Assembly: GCF_030542105.1 (NCBI RefSeq)
Contig: NZ_JAUOFB010000011.1
Coordinates: 1-50,492 of the forward strand
DNA length: 50,492 nt
Source: Hymenobacter sp. BT730
GTDB taxonomy: Bacteria; Bacteroidota; Bacteroidia; Cytophagales; Hymenobacteraceae
Direction of reading: 5' to 3'
Positions 15,697-24,900 of the stretch are shown one piece after another. The notes under the pieces were generated by a model that saw only the letters and a program-made list of their open reading frames with translations, did no database searches and had not been told where the DNA came from. A program made the position numbers and the translations under genes. Numbering within the stretch: the stretch's first letter is position 1; every line of letters starts with the position of its first letter.

Positions 15697-17430
15697 ATGC
15701 GATTATTCTACCGTGTATCCAGTAGCTATAGGTGGCTCTTGCTTGGCTGGCTAGCCGCGTTGCCCCTTTATTTCGCCCACGCCCAGACAGCCCCTGCGTG
15801 GCAGCAGGTGCTCGCCACCACGCAAACAACGGGAGGTGTGTTACTCAGTTCGACCGCCACGGATGCGGCGGGGAACGTGTTCCTGGCAGGTACTTTTTGG
15901 GGTCAAGTTTCCATTGGTACGACGCCCTTAGAGGGGCGGAATGGCGGGGTATTTGTGACCAAAGTCAACCCGACTACGGGCCAGTTTGTGTGGGTGCTGC
16001 AGGCCGGTAACGCACAAGGGGAAATACGATCGGTTTCCCTCGCCCTTGGTGGCCACAACGTCTACCTGGCCGGGTCGTTTTCCGGTAAGCAAGTCTCCTT
16101 TGGGAGCGTCGTGCTGCAAAACCAAAGTTGGACGGAGGAGTCGTCCGACCTGTATGTGGCCAGGATTACGGATTCCGGCAACTCGGCCCATTTTGAGTGG
16201 GCCCTGCAGGCCGGGGGAGGAGGCCATGACTTGGCCAGTGCCATAGCAGTCCAGGGAAGCACCCTGTTTGTGGGGGGATCCTTCCACTATACCGTTCCCT
16301 TTGGCGCTTTTACCCTGACCAGTGCCGGTAGTTCCGACCTATTCGTCGCCAAACTGGAGGATACCGGCCGCAGTGGGCAGTTTGTGTGGGTGCAGCAAGC
16401 CGGTAGTACCAACTTTGAAGGCGTGCGCGCCCTGGCCGTACAGGAGCAGGCTATCTATCTGACAGGAGCCTATGGCAGGGAGCAGTTACCCTTCGGCGCC
16501 ACCTCCCTGTCCGGTTACCTCTTTGAGAATACTTACTTAGCCAAGTTGACCGATCAGGGCCCCCAAGCAGCCTTTACGTGGGCAACGCTCCTTCCCGGGT
16601 ACTCCTCTGCCCTGGCCATCCAAGGCACCAACCTCTACGTGGGGGGTAAGTTCAACGAAAATGGCTTCTTTGGCGCTACGTATCTCACCTCTGCGGGCGG
16701 GTATGATGCGTTCGTACAGAAATGGAAAGCGGAAGGAACCCAGCTCCGCGCGGTTTGGGCGCAAGCAGCCGGAGGCCCCGGTGATGATCAGGTCAGCGCC
16801 CTTGCCCTGAACGATACGAGTGTGTTTCTGGCCGGAAGCTTCGGCATGCACCAGCAGCTAGACGCTGGTGTTACGGCCCAGTTTGGCCAGACTACTCTTA
16901 CCAGTGAGCGGTATTCAGACTTGTATGTGGCCAAGGTCCGGGATGAAGGGGAGGACAGCCACTTTTCGTGGGTACAGCAAGCTGGGGGACCGTCCATGGA
17001 CGCCGTCAGTTCCCTCGCGGTTTATGGCGGACAGGTGTATGTGGGGGGATCGGTGCAAAACTCGGCGCATTTTGGCCCATACACCATTTCCAGTCCCATC
17101 AACACCTTCCCCGGTTTTTTAGCTTCCCTGCCGCAGGTGGTAACGCCTACTCCACCCATTCCGGCCCGTGGGGCGGGGGTGAGCTTGCAGGTATATCCAA
17201 ACCCGGCTCGCTCCTCTCTACACCTGCAGCTTCCGCCGGGCGCCCCCACCACCGGTTTGCAGCTGTCCCTGCGGGACGCGACCGGCCGGGTAGTGCTCAC
17301 GCAGTCTCTGCCGAAGGCTGTGGACGCCAGGATTCCGGTAAACCTGGGGGTGCAGCGCGCCGGCTTGTATCTCTTGCTGCTGGAAGGGCCGCAAGGCTAT
17401 CACACCAGCCAGCACCTGCAAGTATATTAA
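15697..17430 (+). CDS. T9SS-secreted beta-propeller repeat protein
   Basis: A 577-aa secreted protein. It has a signal peptide (residues 1-30, ending YFAHAQ), then about seven to eight ~55-residue repeats with patterns like G-x-VYLAGSF..FG...L...G..D.FVAKL....FVWVQQAGG, typical of SBBP-type beta-propeller repeats. The C-terminal ~75 residues (QVYPNPARSSLHLQLP through GLYLLLLEG) are a type A por secretion (T9SS) sorting domain. It is probably exported by the type IX system and attached or released at the cell surface. It sits between lipoprotein paralogs 3 and 4. A paralog lies at 30158-31813. Ligand or enzymatic role unknown. Confidence 0.85.
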   Translation: MRLFYRVSSSYRWLLLGWLAALPLYFAHAQTAPAWQQVLATTQTTGGVLLSSTATDAAGNVFLAGTFWGQVSIGTTPLEGRNGGVFVTKVNPTTGQFVWVLQAGNAQGEIRSVSLALGGHNVYLAGSFSGKQVSFGSVVLQNQSWTEESSDLYVARITDSGNSAHFEWALQAGGGGHDLASAIAVQGSTLFVGGSFHYTVPFGAFTLTSAGSSDLFVAKLEDTGRSGQFVWVQQAGSTNFEGVRALAVQEQAIYLTGAYGREQLPFGATSLSGYLFENTYLAKLTDQGPQAAFTWATLLPGYSSALAIQGTNLYVGGKFNENGFFGATYLTSAGGYDAFVQKWKAEGTQLRAVWAQAAGGPGDDQVSALALNDTSVFLAGSFGMHQQLDAGVTAQFGQTTLTSERYSDLYVAKVRDEGEDSHFSWVQQAGGPSMDAVSSLAVYGGQVYVGGSVQNSAHFGPYTISSPINTFPGFLASLPQVVTPTPPIPARGAGVSLQVYPNPARSSLHLQLPPGAPTTGLQLSLRDATGRVVLTQSLPKAVDARIPVNLGVQRAGLYLLLLEGPQGYHTSQHLQVY

Positions 17431-17470
17431 CCATTTTCTCCTCTGCCCACACGCTCTATTTCTGTTTAGT

Positions 17471-17929
17471 ATGCGCTTTTTTTTACCTCTCCTGAGCCTG
17501 ACGGCCCTTGGTGTTCTTTCACTGACTTCCTGCCATAAAGACGAAGCCAAGCCCCAAACGGCGGCCCAGAAGCTCACGGCCCATCCCTGGCGGTGGTCCG
17601 GGTATTACGATCAGGAAACCGATGGGCACCTCGTGGACCAATGGATGAACATCAACCCCTGTGCCAAGGACGACATTTACACCTACGGCACCGATGGCTC
17701 GTTCCAGCGGGCGGCGGGGGAGCAGAACTGCGAACCCGAGTACGACGCGATTCGGAAGGGAACCTGGACGCTCTCTCAGCAGGATACCATCCTGACCCAG
17801 ACCGAAACCTACCCGAGCTATAAGACCACGTTTCGTGTGGCCGAGCTGACGGAAACCCGCCTGACCCTGCGCATTCCCAAGCCCCAGACCAATCACGAAT
17901 ACTGGGTGTACGTGTACGCGCCCCTGTAA
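17471..17929 (+). CDS. Lipocalin-like lipoprotein, paralog 4
   Basis: A 152-aa lipoprotein starting MRFFLPLLSLTALGVLSLTSC, with the lipobox Cys at residue 21. It keeps the family layout: HPWRWSGYY, PCAKDD, QNCEPE, KGTWTLSQQDT, then a terminal YWVYVYAPL. It begins 40 bp after the T9SS gene and is followed by a strong terminator at 17951. The block 14128-17929 therefore looks like one operon of four related lipoproteins and a secreted propeller protein. Confidence 0.65.
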   Translation: MRFFLPLLSLTALGVLSLTSCHKDEAKPQTAAQKLTAHPWRWSGYYDQETDGHLVDQWMNINPCAKDDIYTYGTDGSFQRAAGEQNCEPEYDAIRKGTWTLSQQDTILTQTETYPSYKTTFRVAELTETRLTLRIPKPQTNHEYWVYVYAPL

Positions 17930-17950
17930 GCACGCGAGGTTCCTCCACAT

Positions 17951-18015
17951 CGCTTCTACTGCTCATATGTGCCGCCCCGATAGGGCAGCACATATGAGCA
18001 GTAGAAGCGTTTTTT
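17951..18015 (+). terminator. Strong intrinsic terminator after the lipoprotein operon
   Basis: CGCTTCTACTGCTCATATGT begins a perfect 22-bp stem (17951-17972 with 17988-18009). The loop itself can form a small GCCC/GGGC stem. Six T follow (18010-18015). It ends the transcript of 14128-17929 and isolates the recombinase gene. Confidence 0.9.
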
Positions 18016-18084
18016 AATACGGGCTACCCGTGGCAGGACACCGTTAGGGAAATCGAAGAGGAGTAACCGGCGCAATTCTGCGCT

Positions 18085-18124
18085 TTATAACGTTTATTAA
18101 ACGGACGTTTAATAAATGTTATAA
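18085..18124 (+). repeat. Palindromic recombination-like site S1 at recombinase promoter
   Basis: A 40-bp palindrome with two 19-bp arms (TTATAACGTTTATTAAACG on the left) that differ at one position, around central GA. It ends 5 bp before a TATCTTG promoter-like element and 39 bp before the recombinase ATG. Serine resolvases often autoregulate from a site overlapping their promoter. The copy at 35711-35750 shares 33 of 40 positions (25 consecutive) on the opposite strand. Its right arm and flank also match in direct orientation (28 of 31). Confidence 0.75.
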
Positions 18125-18163
18125 GCCCTTATCTTGCACCAAATTCCTCCTCTTCGGTGCTTT

Positions 18164-18847
18164 ATGTTGCCTGCTCCACTCGCCGCTCCCCGCTACGTGC
18201 CCTACTACCGGGTCTCCACCCAAAAGCAAGGCCAGTCCGGTCTGGGCCTGGAAGCGCAGCGCGCGGCCGTGCATGCCTTTGCCCCGCTGCCGGGGCAGCT
18301 GCTGCCGGAATTCGTGGAAGTGGAGAGTGGCAAGCGCAACCAGCGGCCTCAACTAGCCGCCGCCATCGAAGCGGCCCGGCGGCTGGGGGCCACCCTGCTC
18401 ATCGCCAAGCTCGACCGCCTCTCCCGCAATGCCGGCTTTATCTTCGCTTTGCGCGATAGCGGGGTCAGCTTCGTGTGCTGCGACATGCCCGATGCCAATA
18501 CCTTAACGGTCGGCTTGTTTGCCGTCATCGCCCAGCACGAGCGGGAAACCATCTCCAAGCGCACGAAGGAAGCGCTGGCGGCCAAGAAGGCCCGGGGCGC
18601 CACGTTGGGCACGCCGGCCAATCTGACGATGGAGGCGATTGTGAAAAGCCGGCAGGTGCGGCAGGACAATGCGCGCGAGCACCAGGCCAACCGGCAGGCT
18701 GCGCGCCTAGCGGGGTTGCTGGCCGGGCAGGGGCACACGCTGCAGCAGATTGCCCGGGAGTTGAACGAGGCGGGCTACCGTACCCGTCGGGGCCAGGCCT
18801 TTTTTCCCATGTCCGTGCAGCGCTTACTCCAGCGCGTGGCGGCATAG
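18164..18847 (+). CDS. Serine recombinase (resolvase/invertase family)
   Basis: A 227-aa small serine recombinase. The N-terminal catalytic domain has the nucleophile Ser in YYRVSTQKQ, an LIAKLDRLSRN block with the conserved arginines, and AQHERETISKRTKEAL at the start of the long arm helix. The C-terminal ~70 residues contain an HTH-like stretch (TLQQIARELNEAGYRTRRG) for site recognition. It cuts and rejoins DNA at short palindromic sites to resolve, invert or integrate DNA. The ATG at 18164 is preferred over a TTG at 18134. Site S1 overlaps its promoter and four related sites lie elsewhere on the plasmid. The fic gene follows 31 bp later. Confidence 0.92.
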   Translation: MLPAPLAAPRYVPYYRVSTQKQGQSGLGLEAQRAAVHAFAPLPGQLLPEFVEVESGKRNQRPQLAAAIEAARRLGATLLIAKLDRLSRNAGFIFALRDSGVSFVCCDMPDANTLTVGLFAVIAQHERETISKRTKEALAAKKARGATLGTPANLTMEAIVKSRQVRQDNAREHQANRQAARLAGLLAGQGHTLQQIARELNEAGYRTRRGQAFFPMSVQRLLQRVAA

Positions 18848-18865
18848 GCAGCCGACTGGAGTCTT

Positions 18866-18873
18866 TATCTTTA
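18866..18873 (+). promoter_or_regulatory. Promoter -7 element of fic
   Basis: TATCTTTA ends 5 nt before the fic ATG at 18879, which would place the transcription start at or next to the ATG, giving a leaderless message. The same octamer stands 4 nt before the convergent antitoxin ATG. Inferred from sequence only. Confidence 0.45.
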
Positions 18874-18878
18874 CTACC

Positions 18879-19469
18879 ATGGGAGACTATACCGACGCGC
18901 CCGAGGATAACCTTCTCGGCCTGACCAGCAAGCAGGAGTTGAATGAGCAGGAAGCCCTGGGCGTGGCTACCGTCGAGCGTTATCTACTCGAGGAGCTGGA
19001 CTATCCGGTAGACTTATCCGTGGCCTTGCTGCAGGATTTGCATCGGCGGGCGTTTGCCCATCTCTACGACTGGGCCGGGCAGTGGCGTCAGCACGTGCCC
19101 AACGTAGGGGCTTACCTGCCGCCACCCGCCCAGCGGGTGCCCCAGCTGCTGTATGAGTTGATCGATGAGCTGCGCCACCGGCAAGGCCTATTACCGACTG
19201 AGCCCACCCGCGAGCAGGTCGCCGGCTTACTAGCTTATGCCCACCACCGCCTGGTCGCCATTCATCCCTTCACGAATGGGAATGGGCGCACCGCCCGCTT
19301 GTTTACCAACCTGCTGGCGTATCATTACGGGTATCAGGAGGTGGTGCTCTACCAACGCGAGGCAGGAGAAGGGCGCACGCAGTACCTGCAGGCCATTCGG
19401 CAAGCGGATCGCTATGAGTTAGGTCCCTTACAGGAATTGATTAGCGCCCAGCTGCGGCCGCTGGCTTAG
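18879..19469 (+). CDS. fic: Fic-family protein, probable AMP-transferase toxin
   Basis: A 196-aa single-domain Fic/Doc protein. Fic enzymes transfer AMP or other phosphate-containing groups to target proteins. The catalytic loop HPFTNGNGRTAR (residues 129-140) keeps the essential His, Gly, Asn and Arg but has Asn where most Fic proteins have Asp or Glu. This variant is known from the mobile mystery protein B group. The pre-motif DLHRRAFAHLYDWAGQWR (53-70) also fits that group. The protein has no inhibitory SxxxE helix of its own. That motif is found instead in the convergent 57-aa gene overlapping its 3' end (19441-19614), so I infer a toxin-antitoxin pair. Confidence 0.85.
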   Translation: MGDYTDAPEDNLLGLTSKQELNEQEALGVATVERYLLEELDYPVDLSVALLQDLHRRAFAHLYDWAGQWRQHVPNVGAYLPPPAQRVPQLLYELIDELRHRQGLLPTEPTREQVAGLLAYAHHRLVAIHPFTNGNGRTARLFTNLLAYHYGYQEVVLYQREAGEGRTQYLQAIRQADRYELGPLQELISAQLRPLA

Positions 19470-19614
19470 GGCCCGTCTGCTCGTAGAGCGCCTGTAGCCG
19501 TTCCAGGGAAACCGTCTGGTCCTCCAGGGCCATGGAGGCATACACCGAGCGGACCACCATCGCCTTGACGACGGCCGGGTTCTGTAGCTGGGGATAACGT
19601 TCGCGGAGTTTCAT
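19441..19614 (-). CDS. 57-aa Fic inhibitor-like antitoxin, convergent with fic
   Basis: A 57-aa protein read on the strand opposite to fic, overlapping the last 29 bp of fic. It begins MKLRERYPQL. It carries SVYASMALEDQTVSLERLQ (about 23-41), which matches the alpha-inh motif of Fic regulation, (S/T)xxxE(G/N), as Ser27-x-x-x-Glu31 with Asp at the last position. In class I Fic systems such as VbhA/VbhT a small separate protein supplies this helix and its Glu blocks ATP binding. The gene has its own TATCTTTA -7 element 4 nt before the ATG, identical to that of fic. Known antitoxins of this class are encoded on the same strand upstream, so this layout is unusual. Function is inferred. Confidence 0.65.
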   Translation of the reverse strand: MKLRERYPQLQNPAVVKAMVVRSVYASMALEDQTVSLERLQALYEQTGPKPAAAAGR

Positions 19615-19618
19615 AATA

Positions 19619-19626
19619 TAAAGATA
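19619..19626 (-). promoter_or_regulatory. Promoter -7 element of the Fic antitoxin
   Basis: TATCTTTA on the minus strand, 4 nt upstream of the antitoxin ATG (19614). It is identical in sequence, and within one base in spacing, to the element before fic, which suggests matched expression of the pair from two leaderless promoters. Confidence 0.45.
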
Positions 19627-19846
19627 TGGGTTGTTCTTCAGCTACTGCCGGGCGTGGGAGAAAGTTCCTTCGGCAGGATGCTTCATAAGGCAGATGATAC
19701 CACTGGATTACACCATAGGAGAAGCCCACTCCATTCGAAAAATGTTTCTCTTTTGTTCCGTGGTCGCCGCTGCTAATTGTGCCCACACAAAGTCCTTCGC
19801 TTAAGGCTTTATTTATTTATTTATGCAAGTTCGAAACAGCTGGCTT

Positions 19847-20824
19847 CTACTCTTCCTCAACTCGTGCCGGCCTAGCTACTGGAACGATTGCGTCGCTATG
19901 GAGGGCAAAAAAGGCGTAGAACATTTCCATAGTTTGCCGCCGAAAGATTTTCAGGTACGATAAGAAAAGTATGCCGCCAATTACCATATACGTCCCCAAA
20001 ATAAACTGATTGGCCGGCGACAACATGTAAGTAATGCCGAAATGTCCATACACTAAGCGGGAGGCAAAACGAAAAGCCACGTACAACCAGAACGCGGTGG
20101 CGGTGTTACGCGAGAAGCCATATAAAGACACAAAATGCTGGTTTCGCTGATAAGAGGTTGGAAGATGTCGAATGATATCAGCATAGCAGAGCCAGTAGTA
20201 ACTTCTTAACTCTACTTGGCATCCAAACCGCGCATCGATTTTTTGCTTGAATGCAGTAGTAAACTCAGTATCCAGCGGGTGGCAATATCGTGGGAAGAAA
20301 AACCGCCAAAAGCTTTGCCAGGCATGCTTTACCCAGCTCACCAAGCTTACGAACAAGCGCTTAGGGAACATCCACCACCTGGTTTCTTGCCGCAGCAGAC
20401 GCCACGTTTCTATTCGCAGCGGCGTATCCCGCTTTTCTACCAATTCATAAAATAGGTTGCTATCCGGATATTGCAGACTGGACGACAAAAAAAGCTTTTC
20501 AATAACCGTACTTGATACTGCTGAGATGATGTGTCCTATCAGATAGGCTAGCACGATTAGCAGTACAAATGGCACAAATTTGAAGTCGGTGGGTGTTTGC
20601 TGCCAAGACAAAAACTTCATGATATAGGGCAGTTTATAACGAACGGCTTCCCCCTCGATACCCGTGAAAGAAAGCTTATGACTCAGGTAGTAGGTAAGCG
20701 CCCGCCCCATGTCGTACTCGAACACTAGCAAGGTCAGGAAAAATAATCCTGGCAATAGGTAGCCGAGAACATCGTAAACGGTAAAAGGAATCGATGTCGC
20801 TTTCATTTCGGGAAGTGCACTCAT
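19847..20824 (-). CDS. Multi-pass membrane protein, hypothetical
   Basis: A 325-aa protein with hydrophobic segments at about residues 18-38 (VYDVLGYLLPGLFFLTLLVF), 85-108, 240-262 and 272-292. A large soluble, Trp/Arg-rich part lies between the second and third. The start YDVLGYLLPG is a pattern I associate with uncharacterised membrane proteins of accessory regions. No catalytic motif is visible. It is the first gene of the defence-like island and is on the same strand as DUF2971 and the methylase, separated from them by the displaced methylase fragment. Base composition is lower in GC than the methylase. Its role could be abortive infection or anchoring, but that is a guess from context. 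Confidence 0.6.
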   Translation of the reverse strand: MSALPEMKATSIPFTVYDVLGYLLPGLFFLTLLVFEYDMGRALTYYLSHKLSFTGIEGEAVRYKLPYIMKFLSWQQTPTDFKFVPFVLLIVLAYLIGHIISAVSSTVIEKLFLSSSLQYPDSNLFYELVEKRDTPLRIETWRLLRQETRWWMFPKRLFVSLVSWVKHAWQSFWRFFFPRYCHPLDTEFTTAFKQKIDARFGCQVELRSYYWLCYADIIRHLPTSYQRNQHFVSLYGFSRNTATAFWLYVAFRFASRLVYGHFGITYMLSPANQFILGTYMVIGGILFLSYLKIFRRQTMEMFYAFFALHSDAIVPVARPARVEEE

Positions 20825-20917
20825 ATATAATAGTAGAAGTAAGGATAAAGAAAAGTGTGTGGCATTAGCTTCCTAAATGGGCCGGTGGCTTAGCGCTCAT
20901 GCTACTTGGCCATTCAC

Positions 20918-21060
20918 TCAGGCACTATAAGCTTGCGCATCTGCATCTACCCTCACTAACGCCAGCTCCGCCAGCAACTCCAGCAATGGCTGCACCTGCC
21001 CGGTCCGCAACTTGCCCGCAAAAAAGCTCGCCACGCTTGCCGCCATACAGGCGTTTAATC
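20918..21060 (-). pseudogene. Displaced 3' end of a second MmeI-like methylase gene
   Basis: The minus strand encodes a stretch ending ...[22 protein letters not shown] and ALVRVDA before its own stop. It matches the C-terminal ~40 residues of the intact methylase at 21944 ([21 protein letters not shown]), with high DNA identity over about 130 bp. Similarity begins abruptly near 21060, just after the DUF2971 stop at 21081. The remnant therefore flanks DUF2971 on the far side. The pattern suggests that DUF2971 arrived at the methylase 3' end with a replacement terminus and pushed the old end downstream. Confidence 0.8.
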
Positions 21061-21080
21061 CAGCTTCGGCAAAAAACAGG

Positions 21081-21890
21081 TTAAAAGAGCGCTGGCTTCG
21101 CAAGTGTCGACTTTTCAAAGCTCAGGTTATAACCTAGACCGGTCGCAATTTTTTCGGCCTTCATTCTTACAGCTTCGTCACTTGTAGGCGGCAAGATGAC
21201 TTTGTCTATTAAAATACTAAGGTCTATTTCGATAAACATTCCCCGCTCGAATTCCTGAGTAGTCCAGTAATCCTTGTTCAAACGCGCATCGTTCACTTCA
21301 TGGATGAGCCGCAATTCCCTTTCGTGCACAAATTCATTGCGCTTATGCACCAATGGCATGAACAAGTTATAATTCCGGTGGTCATAATCTCGTGGATGGT
21401 GAAAACAGTCTTTGTCGTAGTCAATGTATCGCACTTTGCTAATATCAACTTCTGTAGCATTGCCCGCTAACGCATCCATTAAGCGCTTAACCGTAGTCTG
21501 AATAGCCACCCCTTCGTTCGTTTTTAGATATAGACGCCACATAGCATCTGACTCGTTTGAGTTGATGTGCCAACAATTCACGACGTGCCTACGCCTGAAT
21601 TCCAAATGCTCATGCGTTAGCCCCGCAATACTTTCAGCTATTTGTTCATCCGTAGTAGTGTGGCCATAAAATGCCGACATTGCCCGGTGAACTTTCGGGC
21701 GGTGTTCAAATTCTACACGCGGAAGCGAGCCTTCAAATGGGTCTGCGAATTTATCCGCTCGGCAGAAAAACAATGCTTTTCGCTCAAGCATGGAATGAAA
21801 CCTGTCAAGCTCCATGTAGCGCCACAACACCGCATTTGGGTCTGGTGCAATTCCGACTTCGGGGTGAATAATTGGCATAGTTTCAAGCAA
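21081..21890 (-). CDS. DUF2971 domain protein
   Basis: A 269-aa cytoplasmic protein (265 if the second Met at 21878 is used) matching DUF2971. The landmarks are LWRYMELDRFHSMLERKALFFCRADKFADPFEGS at the N-terminus, NCWHINSNESDAMWRLY near residue 105, and KRNEFVHERELRLI near 185. DUF2971 proteins occur often in bacterial accessory and defence regions. Their activity is not established. Here the gene sits 54 bp after the methylase stop, on the same strand, between the intact and the displaced methylase 3' ends. The low GC content compared with the methylase supports separate origin. Confidence 0.8.
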   Translation of the reverse strand: MLETMPIIHPEVGIAPDPNAVLWRYMELDRFHSMLERKALFFCRADKFADPFEGSLPRVEFEHRPKVHRAMSAFYGHTTTDEQIAESIAGLTHEHLEFRRRHVVNCWHINSNESDAMWRLYLKTNEGVAIQTTVKRLMDALAGNATEVDISKVRYIDYDKDCFHHPRDYDHRNYNLFMPLVHKRNEFVHERELRLIHEVNDARLNKDYWTTQEFERGMFIEIDLSILIDKVILPPTSDEAVRMKAEKIATGLGYNLSFEKSTLAKPALF

Positions 21891-21943
21891 AGAGTTGATT
21901 GCGTGTACTTTTTGATTTTACTGATGCATTCTTAATAAATAGC

Positions 21944-24900
21944 TTATCCAGCTAGATAAGCACCTTCTGCATCCACACGCACCAGCGCCAGCTCCGCCAG
22001 CGACTCCAGCAGCGGCTGCACCTGCCCGGCTCGCACCTTGCTTGCAAAGAAGCCCGCCACGCCCGCCGCTGTCAGCGCCCCGCCCGAGCTTCCTTCCACC
22101 ACCTCGCGCACGGCCCGCATTTGCTGCGCCAAGCCCGCCGGCCACTCGCGCCGGGCTACCGCTACCTCACTGCTCACCGCTTCCGTCGCCAGCTCCTCGC
22201 GCATCGACAGCTGCTCACTGCCCGCACCCGCCGGCGCTTGGTACGCCGGCCGCAGGTAGCGCACCGTCCCCGTCGCTTCTTCTGCCGCCCGCTGCTGATT
22301 CAATTGCACCAGCCGCGTCAGTAATTCCGCGTCCGTCAGGTCGGGCGACCAGCCATAGGCCGCCGCCACGGCCGCGTCGAGTTGTTTGTGTAGTTCCAGC
22401 ACCACCGCGGCCAGCCCGTTTTCGTGGGTCACTTGTTCCTTGGCCGTCAGCGGCTGCCCCTCGCGCAGCTTCTCCACCACGTTGTAGAGGTCGGTGAGGG
22501 TGAGCATGGGGTGTTGCACTTGCTGGCGCTTACGGTGGGCGTCGAGCTGTTCGGCCAGCTTCCGGATTTTAGCCTGTTGGGCTTCGGCGGCTGCAGGGAA
22601 GGGGAATGGTTCGAAGCATCTGGTCTTGTTGTACACTGAGTCGTTACCAACACCTAATCTTCCACCAGCAGCCATGGCCCAAGTCACATGTATTCTGCTT
22701 GATAAAATGCCAAGAAAGTAGGCATCATCTGTGGCGACAGAAACAACTTTATTATCTGGCAAGACGCCTCCATCGATAAATTGAAAGATGCGGTGCCTAG
22801 CTGTTTCAGGCGTTGAGATGAAGCGCGGAAGCCCCTTTATCATCTTTCGCAAGCGGGGGTTTGTTTCGCCAAACAACCACCAATTATCCCGACGCGTTGC
22901 TCGGTTATTCGTGTCCCGCTCCGGCTTAACAGTTTCAAGTACTCTTTGATAAACGGCGGGATAACGGTCTAGAACTTCATCTTTAGTAAGTCCGAACAAG
23001 TCAATTACCATCACACCTCGAGGTCTACCCATTAAGTCCTTTCCATTGCAATAAGGCCTGATATGCTGTTCTAAATTGGGCAAGGTATTCAACCCTAGCT
23101 GAGCGGCCTCCTCAGGCGTTACAATGAATCCAGCACCGATGAGCAAAACCCCTAAGCCGCTCATCTCACTGTTGGCTTGTAGCGCCTTGACACCCGATAC
23201 ATCAGCTCCAACGGTTAAATCAGAGTTAATGACACCCACCAGTTCTGCCATTTCCACTTCCTGGGCATCGTCGTCTGCTACAGTTTCCCGGGTCACTCGA
23301 AATAAGATTCCGGGCGCCGTGCCGCGTTCAGCTACCGTGAAAGCCACCCTGACCGCCGCGCCGTCTGCGGCATCGACCCACGGATGGTCCGGTATGGCAA
23401 AGCAGAGGGCCACCGGCCGGGCCGCGTCCCCCAAAAAGCCCTGCACCACCCGCCGGTTGAAGGTTTGGGTGATGGAATTCGTTGTGATGAAGCCAAACCG
23501 TTCCACCTGCCCCAAGGCCAGCAGCTCGGCCGCCTTGTACCACCAGTACACCACCAAGTCCGCCGATTCCGGCACCTTGCCCGCATAGGTTTTCCGTAGG
23601 GCATTTACGTACGGCTCACCCAGGGCACGGCGCATGGCTTTGTCGCCCACAAACGGCGGGTTGCCCACAATAAAATCCGCCACCGGCCACTCCGTCGCCC
23701 TGTAGTTGCCCTCCGCATCGGTGGCCAGCACGGCGTCACGGTTTTCCACGTTGCGGTACTCGTCCAGCAGCGGCTCGCGCAGCTCACTGGCGCCGTTGGT
23801 GCGCAGGTGCCATTGCAGATACCCGATTTTCAGTACCACGTCAGCAATGGCCGCCGCCCGCGGGTTCAGCTCCAGGCCCAGCAGCTGGCGCGGGCTCACC
23901 GTCGTGCCCCCAGCCAGGTCCAGCAGGCCCGTTTGCCCGTAGCTGTTGATGGCCGTCAGCACTTCGCCTTCCAGCCGCTTGAGGTGCTCCAGCGTCACGT
24001 ACAGAAAATTGCCCGAGCCGCACGCCGGGTCCAGCACCCGCACCGACGTCAGCCGCCGCAGAAACGTCACCAGTTCGGCCCGCGCCTCCTTGGGCTTGTT
24101 TTCCTCTAGGCGCCGGGCGCTGGCTGCCTGCGCCGCCGCCCACTCCCGGCGCAACGGCGCCACCACGGCCGGCACCACCAGCCGCTCCACGTAGCGGCGC
24201 GGCGTGTAGTGCGCCCCTAGGCTGTGCCGCTCCTTGGGGTCCAGCGCCCGCTCCAGCAGCGTCCCGAAGATGGCCGGCTCCACCTCCGCCCAGTCCGCCT
24301 TCGCCGCCTCACGCAGCAACGTCAGCTGGTCGGCATTCAGCAGCAGCGCCGACGCGTCATGAAACAGCTGTCCGTTAAAGCGCCGCAGCTTGGCGCGCAG
24401 GTCCGGCGCAAAGCCGCCCTTGTCCATCGTATGCCACAGGCTTTGCAGCGCATCGGGCAGCAGCGCCCGCAAGTCCTCCGTGGCCGCATACGCCGCCAGC
24501 AGCCCCGTAAACGAGTCCTTCGGAATCAGCGCCACGTCCTCGGCAAACATCGTGAACAGGCAGCGCATCAGAAACTGCGCCACCACGTTCGACGAATGCC
24601 CCGCCCGCTCCAGCTGCGCCGATAGCGCCGCCAGCTGTCCGGCCAACTGCCGCGTCACCTGCGCCGCCCGCCGGCTCGGGTCCAGCGCCTGCGGGTCCGT
24701 AAACACCTGCGTCAGCCGCGCCCGAACCTTCTCATCGGCCAGGTCCGGCATTCGGAGCCGGTAGGTCTGCGAGTCCGGGAAGGGCACGTAGTTGTCGCCC
24801 ACCCCTGCGAAGTTGCTGTACAGGTCAATGCAGTAGCCCACGTCCACCACCACCACAAACGGCGGCCGGGGCTCACCGCCCGGCAGCGCCCGCACGTAGC

